This document shows positions 51,079-60,400 of a stretch of 64,000 bases of DNA, piece by piece. Position 1 is the stretch's first letter, and each line of letters opens with the position of its first letter. This DNA is from Krasilnikovia cinnamomea (lineage in GTDB: Bacteria; Actinomycetota; Actinomycetes; Mycobacteriales; Micromonosporaceae). A program made the position numbers and the translations under genes. The DNA is taken from the NCBI RefSeq assembly GCF_004217545.1, contig NZ_SHKY01000001.1:1116001-1180000 (forward strand), read 5' to 3'. The notes under the pieces were generated by a model. That model searched no databases and was not told the DNA's origin. It saw only the letters and a program-made list of their open reading frames with translations.

Positions 51079-51972
51079 ATGCGCCGACTCCGGCATTGGG
51101 GACCGGGCCTGCTGCTGCTCTCCCCCTCACTGATCCTGCTCGCCGTTTTCGTGTACGGGCTGATCGCCTGGACCACGAAGGTCTCCGTCTCCGACGAGCA
51201 CAACGCCCGCGGCTCCAAGGGTTTCGTCGGGCTCGACAACTACGTCAACCTGTTCACCAACGACATCAACGACCGGTTCCTGCACTCGCTGAAGAACCTG
51301 CTGATCTTCACGGTCGTGTTCATGGCCGGCACGATGGTGATGGGCCTGCTCTGGGCGTTCCTGCTGGAGCGCGGGGTCCGCGGTGAGGGCTTCGTCCGTA
51401 CGGTCTACCTGTTCCCGATGGCGGTGTCGTTCGTCGCCTCCGGGGTGGTCTGGCGCTGGCTGATGAACCCCGGCACGGGCGAGGACGCGGGCGGGCTCAA
51501 CGCCGTCTTCGGCGCCCTGCACCTGGAGTTCCTGCAGAACACGTGGTGGACGAACCCGAACTGGGGCATGGCCGCCATGGCGATGCCGGCCATCTGGCAG
51601 CTCTCCGGGTACGTGATGGCGCTGTTCCTGGCCGGCTTCCGGGGCATCCCGCAGGAACTGCGCGAGGCCGCCGCCATGGACGGGGCCAGCACCTACCGGC
51701 TGTACCGCAACGTCATCTTCCCGCAGCTCACCCCGGTCGCGCTCTCCGCGCTGATCATCGTGGGGCACATGTCGATGAAGATGTTCGACCTGATCATGAG
51801 CGTGTCCGGCGCCCAGTGGCTCACCGAGGTGCCCGCGGTCTACGTCTGGCAGGCGCTGCTGACCAGCGACTACGCCAAGGCGGCCGCGATCTCGATCATC
51901 CTGCTGCTGCTCGTCGCGATGGTCATCGTCCCGTACCTGATCTGGACCAACCGGACGGAGCAGCGCTCATGA
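51079..51972 (+). CDS. sugar ABC transporter permease 1
   Basis: A 297-residue protein with six membrane segments. The EAA loop that contacts the ATPase reads ELREAAAMDGASTYRLYRNVIFP (about residues 194-216). It is MalF/UgpA-like. GAAGGAG lies just before ATG 51079. The stop overlaps the ATG of the second permease (ATGA). No ATPase gene is in the operon; actinobacterial importers of this class usually share the MsiK ATPase encoded elsewhere. Confidence 0.92.
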   Translation: MRRLRHWGPGLLLLSPSLILLAVFVYGLIAWTTKVSVSDEHNARGSKGFVGLDNYVNLFTNDINDRFLHSLKNLLIFTVVFMAGTMVMGLLWAFLLERGVRGEGFVRTVYLFPMAVSFVASGVVWRWLMNPGTGEDAGGLNAVFGALHLEFLQNTWWTNPNWGMAAMAMPAIWQLSGYVMALFLAGFRGIPQELREAAAMDGASTYRLYRNVIFPQLTPVALSALIIVGHMSMKMFDLIMSVSGAQWLTEVPAVYVWQALLTSDYAKAAAISIILLLLVAMVIVPYLIWTNRTEQRS

Positions 51973-52865
51973 CCGCCACCACGACGACCCGGTCGGCGGC
52001 CGAGCCGGTGTCCACGGCCCCGCGCGCCGCGCGCTCCGGCACGCCCCGCACGGTCGCGGGCCGCGCGGTGAAGTACGCACTCGTGCTCTTCTTCCTGTTC
52101 ATCGTGCTGATGCCCGCGTACGTGCTGATCGTGACGAGCTTCAAGTCCGGCTCCGAGATCGGGGTGACCGGCCAGTGGAACCTGCCCGAGCACTGGACGA
52201 CCGCGTCCTGGGCCAAGGCGTGGCGGTCACTGCAGCCGTCGTTCGTCCGTACCTTCGAACTGGCCATCCCGGTCGCGGTGATCTCCTCGCTCATCGGCGC
52301 GGCCAACGGCTTCGTGCTCTCGCGCTGGCGCTTCCCCGGCGCCGACCTGGTGTTCACGCTGATCCTGTTCGGCATGTTCATCCCCTACCAGGCCGTCATG
52401 ATCCCGCTGCGGGAGATCGTCACGACGATCGGCATCCCGCCGGGCATCCCCACCCTGGTATTCGTGCACTGCGTCTACGGCATCCCGATCTGCACGCTGA
52501 TCTTCCGGAACTACTACGCCACGACCGTCCCGGAGGAGCTGATCGAGGCGGGCCGGGTGGACGGGGCGGGGTTGCTGCGCACGTTCTGGTCGCTGATCCT
52601 GCCGATCTCGATCCCCGGCTTCGTGGTGACGGTCATCTGGCAGTTCACCTCGGCCTGGAACGACTACCTCTTCGCTATCTTCCTGTCCAACACCCGCAAC
52701 GGCCCGATCACGATCGCGCTCAATGCGCTGGCGGGCGCCCAGTCGCCGGACTACGCGGCGTCGATGGCGGGCGCGCTCATCACGTCGCTGCCCACGCTCA
52801 TCGTGTACGTGCTGCTCGGCCGCTGGTTCATCGGGGGCCTCATGGCGGGTTCCGTCAAGAGCTGA
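51969..52865 (+). CDS. sugar ABC transporter permease 2
   Basis: A 298-residue MalG-like protein with six membrane segments. A Thr/Ala-rich N-terminal tail precedes segment 1 (YALVLFFLFIVLMPAYVLIVTSF), and the EAA loop reads EELIEAGRVDGAGLLRTFWSLILP (about residues 188-211). It forms the channel with permease 1. It ends the operon. The next gene starts 86 bp later with its own promoter. Confidence 0.92.
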   Translation: MTATTTTRSAAEPVSTAPRAARSGTPRTVAGRAVKYALVLFFLFIVLMPAYVLIVTSFKSGSEIGVTGQWNLPEHWTTASWAKAWRSLQPSFVRTFELAIPVAVISSLIGAANGFVLSRWRFPGADLVFTLILFGMFIPYQAVMIPLREIVTTIGIPPGIPTLVFVHCVYGIPICTLIFRNYYATTVPEELIEAGRVDGAGLLRTFWSLILPISIPGFVVTVIWQFTSAWNDYLFAIFLSNTRNGPITIALNALAGAQSPDYAASMAGALITSLPTLIVYVLLGRWFIGGLMAGSVKS

Positions 52866-52939
52866 ACGCCCGTCCCGGGCCGTACCCCGAGCCGATCTCT
52901 CGGGTCCGCACGCACCGGGCGGGAACCGGCCCGGGCGCT

Positions 52940-52945
52940 TAGAGT
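52940..52945 (+). promoter_or_regulatory. -10 element of a probable leaderless transcript
   Basis: TAGAGT lies 6 nt before GTG 52952, with no ribosome site between. Confidence 0.5.
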
Positions 52946-52951
52946 GCGGTA

Positions 52952-53314
52952 GTGACCCCCGAGGCCGTGCCGCCGCTGATCCGGCGCACCGATGTCACGG
53001 CCCGAACCGCGCGGGAGATCCGGCAGGCCGAGCTCGAGGCGGAACGGCGGCTCACGGTCAGGCTCCGGGTGACGGCCGTGACGCTGGCCTGGCTGGTCTC
53101 GGTGTCGCTGGCGCTCGGCTGGGGGTTCACCGCAACGCCCGGCAGCCCACCCGGCGGGGCGTTCACGCTGGCGGCCGTACTCGTGGTGCTGCTGCCGTTC
53201 GTCGCCGCGGTCATCGCGACCCGGCACGGCCGGGTCTGGCTGGGCGGGCTCTACGTCGTGCTCACCCTGGCCATGGTGGTGCCCGCCGTCATCATCGCCC
53301 GCGCGGCGAGCTGA
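52952..53314 (+). CDS. small membrane protein, unknown
   Basis: A 120-residue protein. A charged N-terminal helix (residues ~14-38, TARTAREIRQAELEAERRL) precedes two or three membrane segments (about 40-60, 70-90 and 97-117). I do not recognise a family. TAGAGT ends 6 nt before GTG 52952, so it is probably leaderless. It lies between the sugar importer and the LigD-type polymerase without an obvious link to either. Confidence 0.7.
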   Translation: MTPEAVPPLIRRTDVTARTAREIRQAELEAERRLTVRLRVTAVTLAWLVSVSLALGWGFTATPGSPPGGAFTLAAVLVVLLPFVAAVIATRHGRVWLGGLYVVLTLAMVVPAVIIARAAS

Positions 53315-53336
53315 CCCGCGCACCCGCGCGGTCGGG

Positions 53337-53342
53337 CAGGAT
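53337..53342 (+). promoter_or_regulatory. -10 element of a probable leaderless transcript
   Basis: CAGGAT lies 7 nt before ATG 53350. An in-frame ATG at 53341 overlaps it. Confidence 0.45.
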
Positions 53343-53349
53343 GGGCGGC

Positions 53350-54309
53350 ATGAGTACGGGCGGCGAGGAACGCGACGGCGTACCCCTGACGAACCTGGAC
53401 CAGGAGCTCTTCCCCGGCGCCGGGGCGACCAAGCGGGACCTGGTCGACTATCTCGACGCCGCCCGGGACGCCATCCTGCCGGTCCTGCGGGACCGCCCCC
53501 TGTCGGTGGTGCGCGTGCTGCGCGGACAGGACCGCTTCATGCAAAAGAACCTCCCCAAATACACCCCGGACTGGGTGCCCCGGGTGCCGGTGTGGGCGGA
53601 GGCGTCCCAGCGCGAGGTCCAGTACGCCCTGTGCAACGACCGCCGCACCCTGCTGTGGTTCGCCAACCAGCGGGCCGTCGAATACCACCCGACGCTCGCG
53701 CTCGCGGGCAGCCACCACCCGACCCACCTCATCATGGACCTCGACCCACCGGAGGACGGCGGGTTCACGCTGGCGGTCCGCGCGGCGCGGCTCGTCCGGC
53801 AGGTGCTGGCGGACGCGGGCATGGCCAGTGCGGTGAAGACCAGCGGCGCCAAGGGAGTGCACGTGTTCGTACCGCTGCCGGCCGACGTCGACGTGGCGGA
53901 CGTGGCGGCCGCCACCCGGGCGGTGGGCGCCCGCGCGGAACGGCTCGACCCGGCCCTGACCACCACCGCGTTCATCCGCGAGGACCGGCACGGCAAGGTC
54001 TTCCTAGACTCGACGCGGGCGGGCGGCGCGACGGTCGTCGCCGCGTACAGTCCGCGGGCGCGGCCCGGGGTCCCGGTGTCGTTCCCGGTCGCCTGGGACG
54101 ACCTGGACGATGTAGGCCCCGCCGACTTCACACTGCACACCGCGCCCGCGCTGCTGGCCGGACGCGACCCGTGGGCGGACGCCATGCCCGCGCCGCAGAC
54201 CCTGGACCCCGGCCTCGTCGAGGAGGGACACACGATCCCGATCGCGCGGGTCGCGGCGATGCACGAGGGCAAACGCCGGGCCCGGGCGCGACGGGACACC
54301 ACCCCCTGA
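53350..54309 (+). CDS. stand-alone LigD-type primase-polymerase (PolDom)
   Basis: A 319-residue archaeo-eukaryotic-primase-superfamily protein. The catalytic aspartates are present: Asp130 and Asp132 in IMDLDPPE and Asp220 in KVFLDSTR. SGAKGVHVF (165-173) is the nucleotide-binding loop. In mycobacteria this domain is part of LigD, which joins double-strand breaks with Ku; here it is alone, without ligase or nuclease domains. DSTR replaces the usual DWSQN-like ending. Neither Ku nor a ligase gene is nearby. It could act in NHEJ or in ribonucleotide patch repair. Confidence 0.88.
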   Translation: MSTGGEERDGVPLTNLDQELFPGAGATKRDLVDYLDAARDAILPVLRDRPLSVVRVLRGQDRFMQKNLPKYTPDWVPRVPVWAEASQREVQYALCNDRRTLLWFANQRAVEYHPTLALAGSHHPTHLIMDLDPPEDGGFTLAVRAARLVRQVLADAGMASAVKTSGAKGVHVFVPLPADVDVADVAAATRAVGARAERLDPALTTTAFIREDRHGKVFLDSTRAGGATVVAAYSPRARPGVPVSFPVAWDDLDDVGPADFTLHTAPALLAGRDPWADAMPAPQTLDPGLVEEGHTIPIARVAAMHEGKRRARARRDTTP

Positions 54310-54459
54310 CACCCCGACGGCCGGCGGTCTCACCCGGGGCGCCCGCCTTGCAGATACCTCAGTGTCCCGTGGTGGTCGGCGTCGAGCGCTTCCCGCACCC
54401 GGCTCTCAACGTACCGAGCCGGGTCAGGAAATTCACAGCGTGCGTGCGGGACGGGCAGG

Positions 54460-54465
54460 CACAAT
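54460..54465 (+). promoter_or_regulatory. -10 element of a probable leaderless transcript
   Basis: CACAAT lies 6 nt before GTG 54472, with no ribosome site between. Confidence 0.4.
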
Positions 54466-54471
54466 CGCGGA

Positions 54472-55344
54472 GTGCTTGATCCAGTCGACGGCCCACCGTT
54501 CCGATGGGACCTGGTCAGCCCGGACGAACTCGGTTCGATGCTCGAGGGCACCGCCGAACCCGACCTGTGGTTCATGCCGGACCTGGTGCAATGTGCCGGC
54601 CGGGTCGTTGCCCGTAGTGGCAACGGCGACTTGTTCTTCGTGGGCCGGTCCCTCGACTCCATGTTCGATCTACTCAGCGGTGCCTTGGCGGATCTGACCG
54701 CGCCGAACCTCGTGGCCCGGGCACCGTTCTCCTTCCAACGCCAGGCCGGACAACCGCGCCGCTCGAAGTGGACTGCCGACCAGCAGGCAGCAGCACGCCG
54801 CCTCCTGGGCAGCATCGGCATCACGCCTCGCGCCCTGGCCCGCCGCAGCCGCCCCGCCACCTTCGTCGACGTGGTGGATGCCGGCGGCACCTTCGCCGAC
54901 CTGTTCGCCCTGCTGGACGAGTGGATCGTCGAGAGCCGCGAGCCGTGGGAAGTCATCCGGAAGAAGCTGCGTTTCGTGGGCATCACGGTGCGCCGTGCCA
55001 CGAGTCCCAAGACGTGGCGGTGGCAGCAGCACGCCTCCTGGACCCGGCGTCTCCCCGCCCGCGCCGTCGTGAACGTGTCACTCGATCCCGAGGTGTGGTC
55101 GTACTTCGGCGACTACCAGACGAAGCTCACGAGGTCCTTCCGCCCCGACCGCTGGCTCGCCGCCGAGGAAGGCCCACGACGCGATGAGCGGACCCGCCAG
55201 GCACTTGCCGAGGCCGTGGCCGTTGTCTCCTACGGACGCGGCAGCGAAGGCCGCCGCGCGCTCGCCCGGGCCATCGACGGCGAGCCAGCCCTGGCGCAAC
55301 CGTGGCTGCGGTCTCTCGTCCGCCAACTCAACAGCGCCGCCTGA
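54472..55344 (+). CDS. unknown protein with PRTase-like motif
   Basis: A 290-residue soluble protein. FVDVVDAGGTFADL (131-144) resembles the PRPP-binding signature of type I phosphoribosyltransferases, and GDLFFVGRSLDSMFDLLSGAL (52-72) could be an early strand of that fold. The C-terminal half is helical and basic (WRWQQHASWTRRLPARAVVNVSL, YFGDYQTKLTRSFRPDRWL). I do not recognise a named family. A weak similarity to nucleotide-transfer enzymes is all I would claim. GTG 54472 follows CACAAT by 6 nt. Its codon use and GC content are slightly lower than its neighbours. Confidence 0.65.
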   Translation: MLDPVDGPPFRWDLVSPDELGSMLEGTAEPDLWFMPDLVQCAGRVVARSGNGDLFFVGRSLDSMFDLLSGALADLTAPNLVARAPFSFQRQAGQPRRSKWTADQQAAARRLLGSIGITPRALARRSRPATFVDVVDAGGTFADLFALLDEWIVESREPWEVIRKKLRFVGITVRRATSPKTWRWQQHASWTRRLPARAVVNVSLDPEVWSYFGDYQTKLTRSFRPDRWLAAEEGPRRDERTRQALAEAVAVVSYGRGSEGRRALARAIDGEPALAQPWLRSLVRQLNSAA

Positions 55345-55467
55345 ACACTGGGCGAATCGCACGAGAAACGCGGTGACGTCCGTGGTCGCCCCCGCGACAA
55401 TGGCCGGCGTGCCGGAGGCCGAGGTCGTCGTCGCCCAAGCGGCGGTCCAGACCGGCGCGGTGGCGGG

Positions 55468-57069
55468 TCAGGCCAGGTCGCGGTCGCGGTGGGCGCGGGT
55501 ACGGAACTCTCGTGGCGTTTGCGCGACGACGCGGTTGCGACCGGCGTTCTTGGCGGCGTAGAGGTTGCGGTCGGCGGCGGACAGCGCCCCCGCCTGGCTG
55601 GGCGGAACGCTCTCGCTCACCCCGGCCACGCCGATGCTGACCGTAACCGGCAGTGCTCCCGTGATGTCCTGCCAGCCGTACTCGCCGATCGCGCAGCGGA
55701 TCTCGTCGAGGTACTTGGTCGCGGACGGCACCGGGGTGGCGGGCAGGACCAGCAGGAACTCCTCGCCGCCGATGCGGGCCACGAACCCCGCCGGGGCGAT
55801 GGCGGCCAGCCCGGCCTCCAGCATTCTCGCGACCCGCACCAGCACCTGGTCGCCGGTGTCGTGCGACAGCGTGTCGTTGATCCGCTTGAAGTGGTCGACG
55901 TCGGCGATCGCCACGACCAGGTCCGGGTCGGCGGCGATCAGGACGGGCAGCTCCTCGTCGACGTAGCGGCGGTTGCGCAGCCCGGTCAGCGGGTCGTGGC
56001 GGGCCTGCTCCCGGAACCGTTCGGCCTCCTGGCGGGCCTCGGCGGTTTCGAACATGACCTGCCGGGTCTGCGCCTGCGCCTGCCGTTCCTTGCGGCGCAG
56101 GCTCTCCCGGGCGGCGAAGGACGCCTTGTGCTCGGCGAACGCCGCGGCATGGTCACCGCCGGCGGCGTACAGCTCGGCCTGCTCCAGGTGTACGCGAACC
56201 ATCAGTTCGGGCATCCCCCGCTCGGTGCACAGCGCACCGGAGGAGTTCAGGGCGGCTTGAGCCCGGTCCAGTTCACCCATGCCACGCAGGGCCCGGGCCA
56301 GAGTCAGCTGATACTCGGCCATGTCGTCGGCGTTCTCGTTCTCCCCGGCCTCCCAGCGCTCGATACACAGCCGTAGGGTCTGCTCGGCCTGGGCGTACAG
56401 GCCGTTGGCGATCTGAATCGCTCCGATCGTGTCCAGGACGGCGGGAGACAGGGTCAGCCCGCGTGCGCCCGCGTGTTCCAGGAGGCGGTTTGCTATCTCC
56501 TCGGCGCGTTCCAGCTCCCCGGTGGTGAACTCGATGTACGCCCAGTTGTTGAGCACGACGGTGACCTGCCGCCACTGTTGCAGTTCCCGGCCCAACCGCT
56601 CGGCCTGGCTAAAACGGGGCCGGGCGGCTTCCATCGCGCCGTTGAGGGCCAGCGCCTCGGCCAGCCCCAGGCGGTGCAACACCTGCATGAACGGGGTGGC
56701 GGTGTCGTCCAGCAGCTCCACCGCGCTCAGGGCGTGCTCCAGCCGCTTGGCGGAATCACCGGCCAAGCGGTGGGCGTGCGCGCAGGCGTTGTGGGTACGT
56801 GCCTGCAGCCGACGGTCGCCGTGCTGAGCGGCCCACTCGTGGATGGCGTAGATCTGCCGGGTGGCCGTGGCGACGTCACCGGCCCGCAGCCGCATGCCGG
56901 CCGCGCAGAGCTGGGCGCGTGCCAGCAGCCCCTCGTCGCCCAGCGGCGCGGCCAGCCGTTCGAGTTCGACGGCTGCGGTGTAGCAGTCCTCGATGTGCGT
57001 CACGACCTGGTCTTCGAGTGCCAGCAGGGCAGCCGACAGCTCCTCCGCGCTCAGGACACTGCGGTCCAC
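55468..57069 (-). CDS. TPR-repeat diguanylate cyclase (GGDEF)
   Basis: A 533-residue soluble protein. Residues ~30-310 are tetratricopeptide-type helix pairs (ARTHNACAHAHRLAGDSAKRL, AYIEFTTGELERAEEIANRLL, and so on). A coiled linker (~315-355) leads to the GGDEF domain (~357-525): HDPLTGLRNRRYVDEELPVL, ADVDHFKRINDTLSHDTGDQVL and the active-site RIGGEEFLLV near 430. It should make c-di-GMP when the TPR part is engaged by a partner. GTG 57069 has GGGGG upstream. A second GGDEF protein begins at 62439. Confidence 0.9.
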   Translation of the reverse strand: MDRSVLSAEELSAALLALEDQVVTHIEDCYTAAVELERLAAPLGDEGLLARAQLCAAGMRLRAGDVATATRQIYAIHEWAAQHGDRRLQARTHNACAHAHRLAGDSAKRLEHALSAVELLDDTATPFMQVLHRLGLAEALALNGAMEAARPRFSQAERLGRELQQWRQVTVVLNNWAYIEFTTGELERAEEIANRLLEHAGARGLTLSPAVLDTIGAIQIANGLYAQAEQTLRLCIERWEAGENENADDMAEYQLTLARALRGMGELDRAQAALNSSGALCTERGMPELMVRVHLEQAELYAAGGDHAAAFAEHKASFAARESLRRKERQAQAQTRQVMFETAEARQEAERFREQARHDPLTGLRNRRYVDEELPVLIAADPDLVVAIADVDHFKRINDTLSHDTGDQVLVRVARMLEAGLAAIAPAGFVARIGGEEFLLVLPATPVPSATKYLDEIRCAIGEYGWQDITGALPVTVSIGVAGVSESVPPSQAGALSAADRNLYAAKNAGRNRVVAQTPREFRTRAHRDRDLA

Positions 57070-57407
57070 CAGTCACCCCCGGTCGTCGTAGTGCCGATCG
57101 GCTTGCCGGAGCGCGGGATGAACATTCGGTGCCATGCACCGCGACACACGCCCGGGCCGGTATGCCTTGTTCGTCCCGAGGCACCCTGATCTCCACGTGG
57201 AGTGAGCTGCTTCACAGCGATTTCCTCGCTCGCCGGTGACGGCCGCCTGACATCGATGTCAATCGAGTGTGGTCAAAGTCTTGCGCATCGATGGACGTGG
57301 ACGTAAGCATGTGTCGCGGACGTTTCGTAGGTTCGTGATTCGAGCACCGGCGCGCCCACCCCTCGCGCCAGTGCCCGATTCACGGGCCACCAGGCGAAGG
57401 AGGCGGC
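57070..57407 (+). promoter_or_regulatory. upstream region of the GH92 gene
   Basis: A 338-bp gap between divergent genes. It holds the palindrome at 57248-57261, an AT-richer stretch to about 57350, and GAAGGAGG just before ATG 57408. Nothing else coding is seen. Confidence 0.55.
57248..57261. promoter_or_regulatory. LacI-type operator before the GH92 gene
   Basis: TGACATCGATGTCA is a perfect 14-bp palindrome. It differs from the site before the sugar importer (TGACAACGATGTCA, 49712-49725) at a single base. It lies 147 bp before the GH92 start codon. Confidence 0.8.
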
Positions 57408-60400
57408 ATGTACCGGTCGCGATGGGCTGTCGCGCTGTTCTGCGTCCCCCTCGTCGTCGCGGCCGCCGCCGTGGCGTGCGGCGGGGCGGCGTCCGCGGCG
57501 CCGACCGACCCGGGCGAAAGCGGCACCGGGGCGTTCGCCTCCTCGTTCGAGCCGGGCGAGCCCGCGCCGGACTGGCGCGACACGGTCGAGACCGGCCCGG
57601 ACGGCGCACCGCGCAGCGGCGGCGTCGACGGCAGCGTCCAGGTCGGCCTGCCGGGCAGCCTCCGCGAGCACGTCACCGGGATCGCCGTGAACGCCGAGCC
57701 GAACCCGGACGAGAACGGCGCCAACCTCAACGACGCCGACCCGGCGACCAAGTGGCTCGTCGACACCCCCACGAGCTGGGCCCGGTACACCCTGGACTCC
57801 CCCGCCCGCGTCGTGCGGTACGCGCTCACCTCCGCCAACGACGCCCCCGAACGCGACCCGCGCGACTGGACCGTGGAGGGCTCCGCCGACGGCACCACCT
57901 GGACCACCGTGGACACCCGCACCGGGCAGAGCTTCGACCAGCGGTTCCAGACCCACACGTACGAGGTGGCCACCCCGGGCTCCTTCGCGGTGTACCGGCT
58001 GAGCATCACCGGCCACCCGTCCGGCAGCCTCACCCAGCTCGCCGACTGGCAGATCGCCACCGAGGACACCACCACCCCGCCCGCGACGAACATGCAGAGC
58101 CGGGTCGGCGGCGGCCCCGCCTCCTCACCCACCGCGAAGGCGAACGTCGGCTACACCGGGCGCAACGCGTTCCTGATCGGCGGCCGCCACCTCACCGGCG
58201 GCCGGGCGTACGCGTACAACAAGGTCTTCGACGTCAACCTGACCGTGACGGCCGACACCGAGCTGTCGTACCTCGTCTTCCCCGAGTTCAACCGGGACGA
58301 CCTGAGCAACCCGGCCACGTACACGGCGGTGGATCTGGCCTTCACCGACGGCACGTACCTGTCTGATCTGAAGGCGACCGACCAGCACGGTGTCGTGCTC
58401 AGCCCGGCCGCCCAGGGCGCCGCGAAGACGCTCTACACCCAGCAGTGGAACCAGCGCACGGCCCGGATCGGCGCGGTCGCGGCGGGCAGGATCGTCGACC
58501 GGATCCTGGTGGGCTACGACAAGCCCGCCGGGCCGACCAGCTTCCGGGCCTGGTTCGACGACATCGCGCTGCGCGTCGCGCCGCCCGCGCCGCCACGGGC
58601 ACACCTGTCCGAGTACGCGGACACCCGGCGCGGCACCCAGTCGTCCGGCGACTACTCGCGCGGCAACAACTTCCCGGCCACCGCGGTGCCGCACGGCTTC
58701 AACTTCTGGACCCCGGTCACCGACGCGGGCACCACCAGTTGGCTGTACGAGTACCACCGCGACAACAACGCCGCAAACCGGCCGACCATCCAGGCGTTCT
58801 CCGCCAGCCACCAGCCCAGCCCGTGGATGGGCGACCGGCAGACCTTCCAGGTGATGCCGTCACCCGCCACCGGGGTGCCGGACGCGGGCCGCGCCAACCG
58901 GGCCCTGGCGTTCGGGCACGACAACGAGGTCGCCCGCCCGTACTACTACGGGGTCACGTTCGACAACGGCATGAAGACCGAGATCGCACCGACCGATCAT
59001 GCGGCGCTGATGCGCTTCACGTTCACCGGCAACCGCGGCAACCTGATCCTGGACAACGTCAACGGCAACGCGGGCCTGAGCATCGACGCCGCGAACCGGT
59101 CCGTCTCCGGCTGGTCCGACGTGAACAGCGGCGGGCTGTCCGCCGGATGGACCCGGATGTTCATGTACGCCGTGGCCGACCGCCCGGTGGCCGCCAGCGG
59201 TTCGCTGTCCAGCGGGAACCGCCCGTCGACCGGCTACCTCGCGTTCGACACCTCGACGCAGAAGACCGTGACGCTGCGGATCGCGACGTCGCTGATCAGC
59301 GTCGCGCAGGCCCGGCACAACCTGGAACTGGAACTCGCCGCTTCCGCGACCGTGGAGTCGGTGCGCGACGCCGCCCAGCGGCAGTGGGACACCCGGATGC
59401 ACACCGTCGAGGTCGAGGGCGCCTCCGAGGACCAACTGGTCACCCTCTACTCGAACCTGTACCGCCTGTTCCTCTACCCCAACTCCGGGTACGAGAACAC
59501 CGGCAGCGCCGAGGCGCCCGTGTACCGGCACGCGGTGCAGTCGTCGACCACCACCCCGGCCAGCTCACCCACCGAGACCGGCGCCCCGGTCAAGGACGGC
59601 AAGGTGTACGTCAACAACGGCTTCTGGGACACCTACCGCACCACGTGGCCCGCGTACGCACTGCTCACCCCGGGCGAGGCGGGCGAGATGGTGGACGGGT
59701 TCGTGCAGCAGTACCGCGACGGCGGCTGGATCTCCCGGTGGTCCGCGCCGGGCTACGCCAACCTGATGGTCGGCACCAGCTCCGACGTGGCGTTCGCCGA
59801 CGCGTTCCGCAAGGGGGTCACGGTCGACGCGGAGACGGCGTACCGGGCCGCGCTGAGGAACGCGACCGTCACCCCGCCGAACGCCAACGTGGGCCGCAAG
59901 GGCCTCGCCACGTCGATCTTCAAGGGGTACACGCCGAGCGACGCCACCGGCGAGGCGATGTCCTGGGCGATGGACGGCTACATCAACGACTTCGGCATCG
60001 CCGGGATGGCCGCCGAACTGGCCAAGCGGGGCGGCCCCAAGGCATCCGAGTACGCCGAGCAGGCCGAGTACTTCCGCAACCGGGCCCAGAACTACGTGCA
60101 CATGTTCGATGAGTCCGTGAAGTTCTTCCAGGGCCGCGACTCCGGCGGCACCTGGCGGCTGCCCGCCGACCGCTACGACCCGCGGGTGTGGGGCTACGAC
60201 TACACCGAGACCGACGGCTGGAACATGGCGTTCCACGTGCCGCACGACGGCCAGGGCCTGGCCAACCTGTACGGCGGCCGCGACGCCCTGGCCAAGAAGC
60301 TGGACACGTTCTTCGCCACCCCGGAGACCGCCGGATTCCCCGGCTCGTACGGCGGCACGATCCACGAGATGCTGGAGGCCCGCGACGTCCGGCTCGGCCA

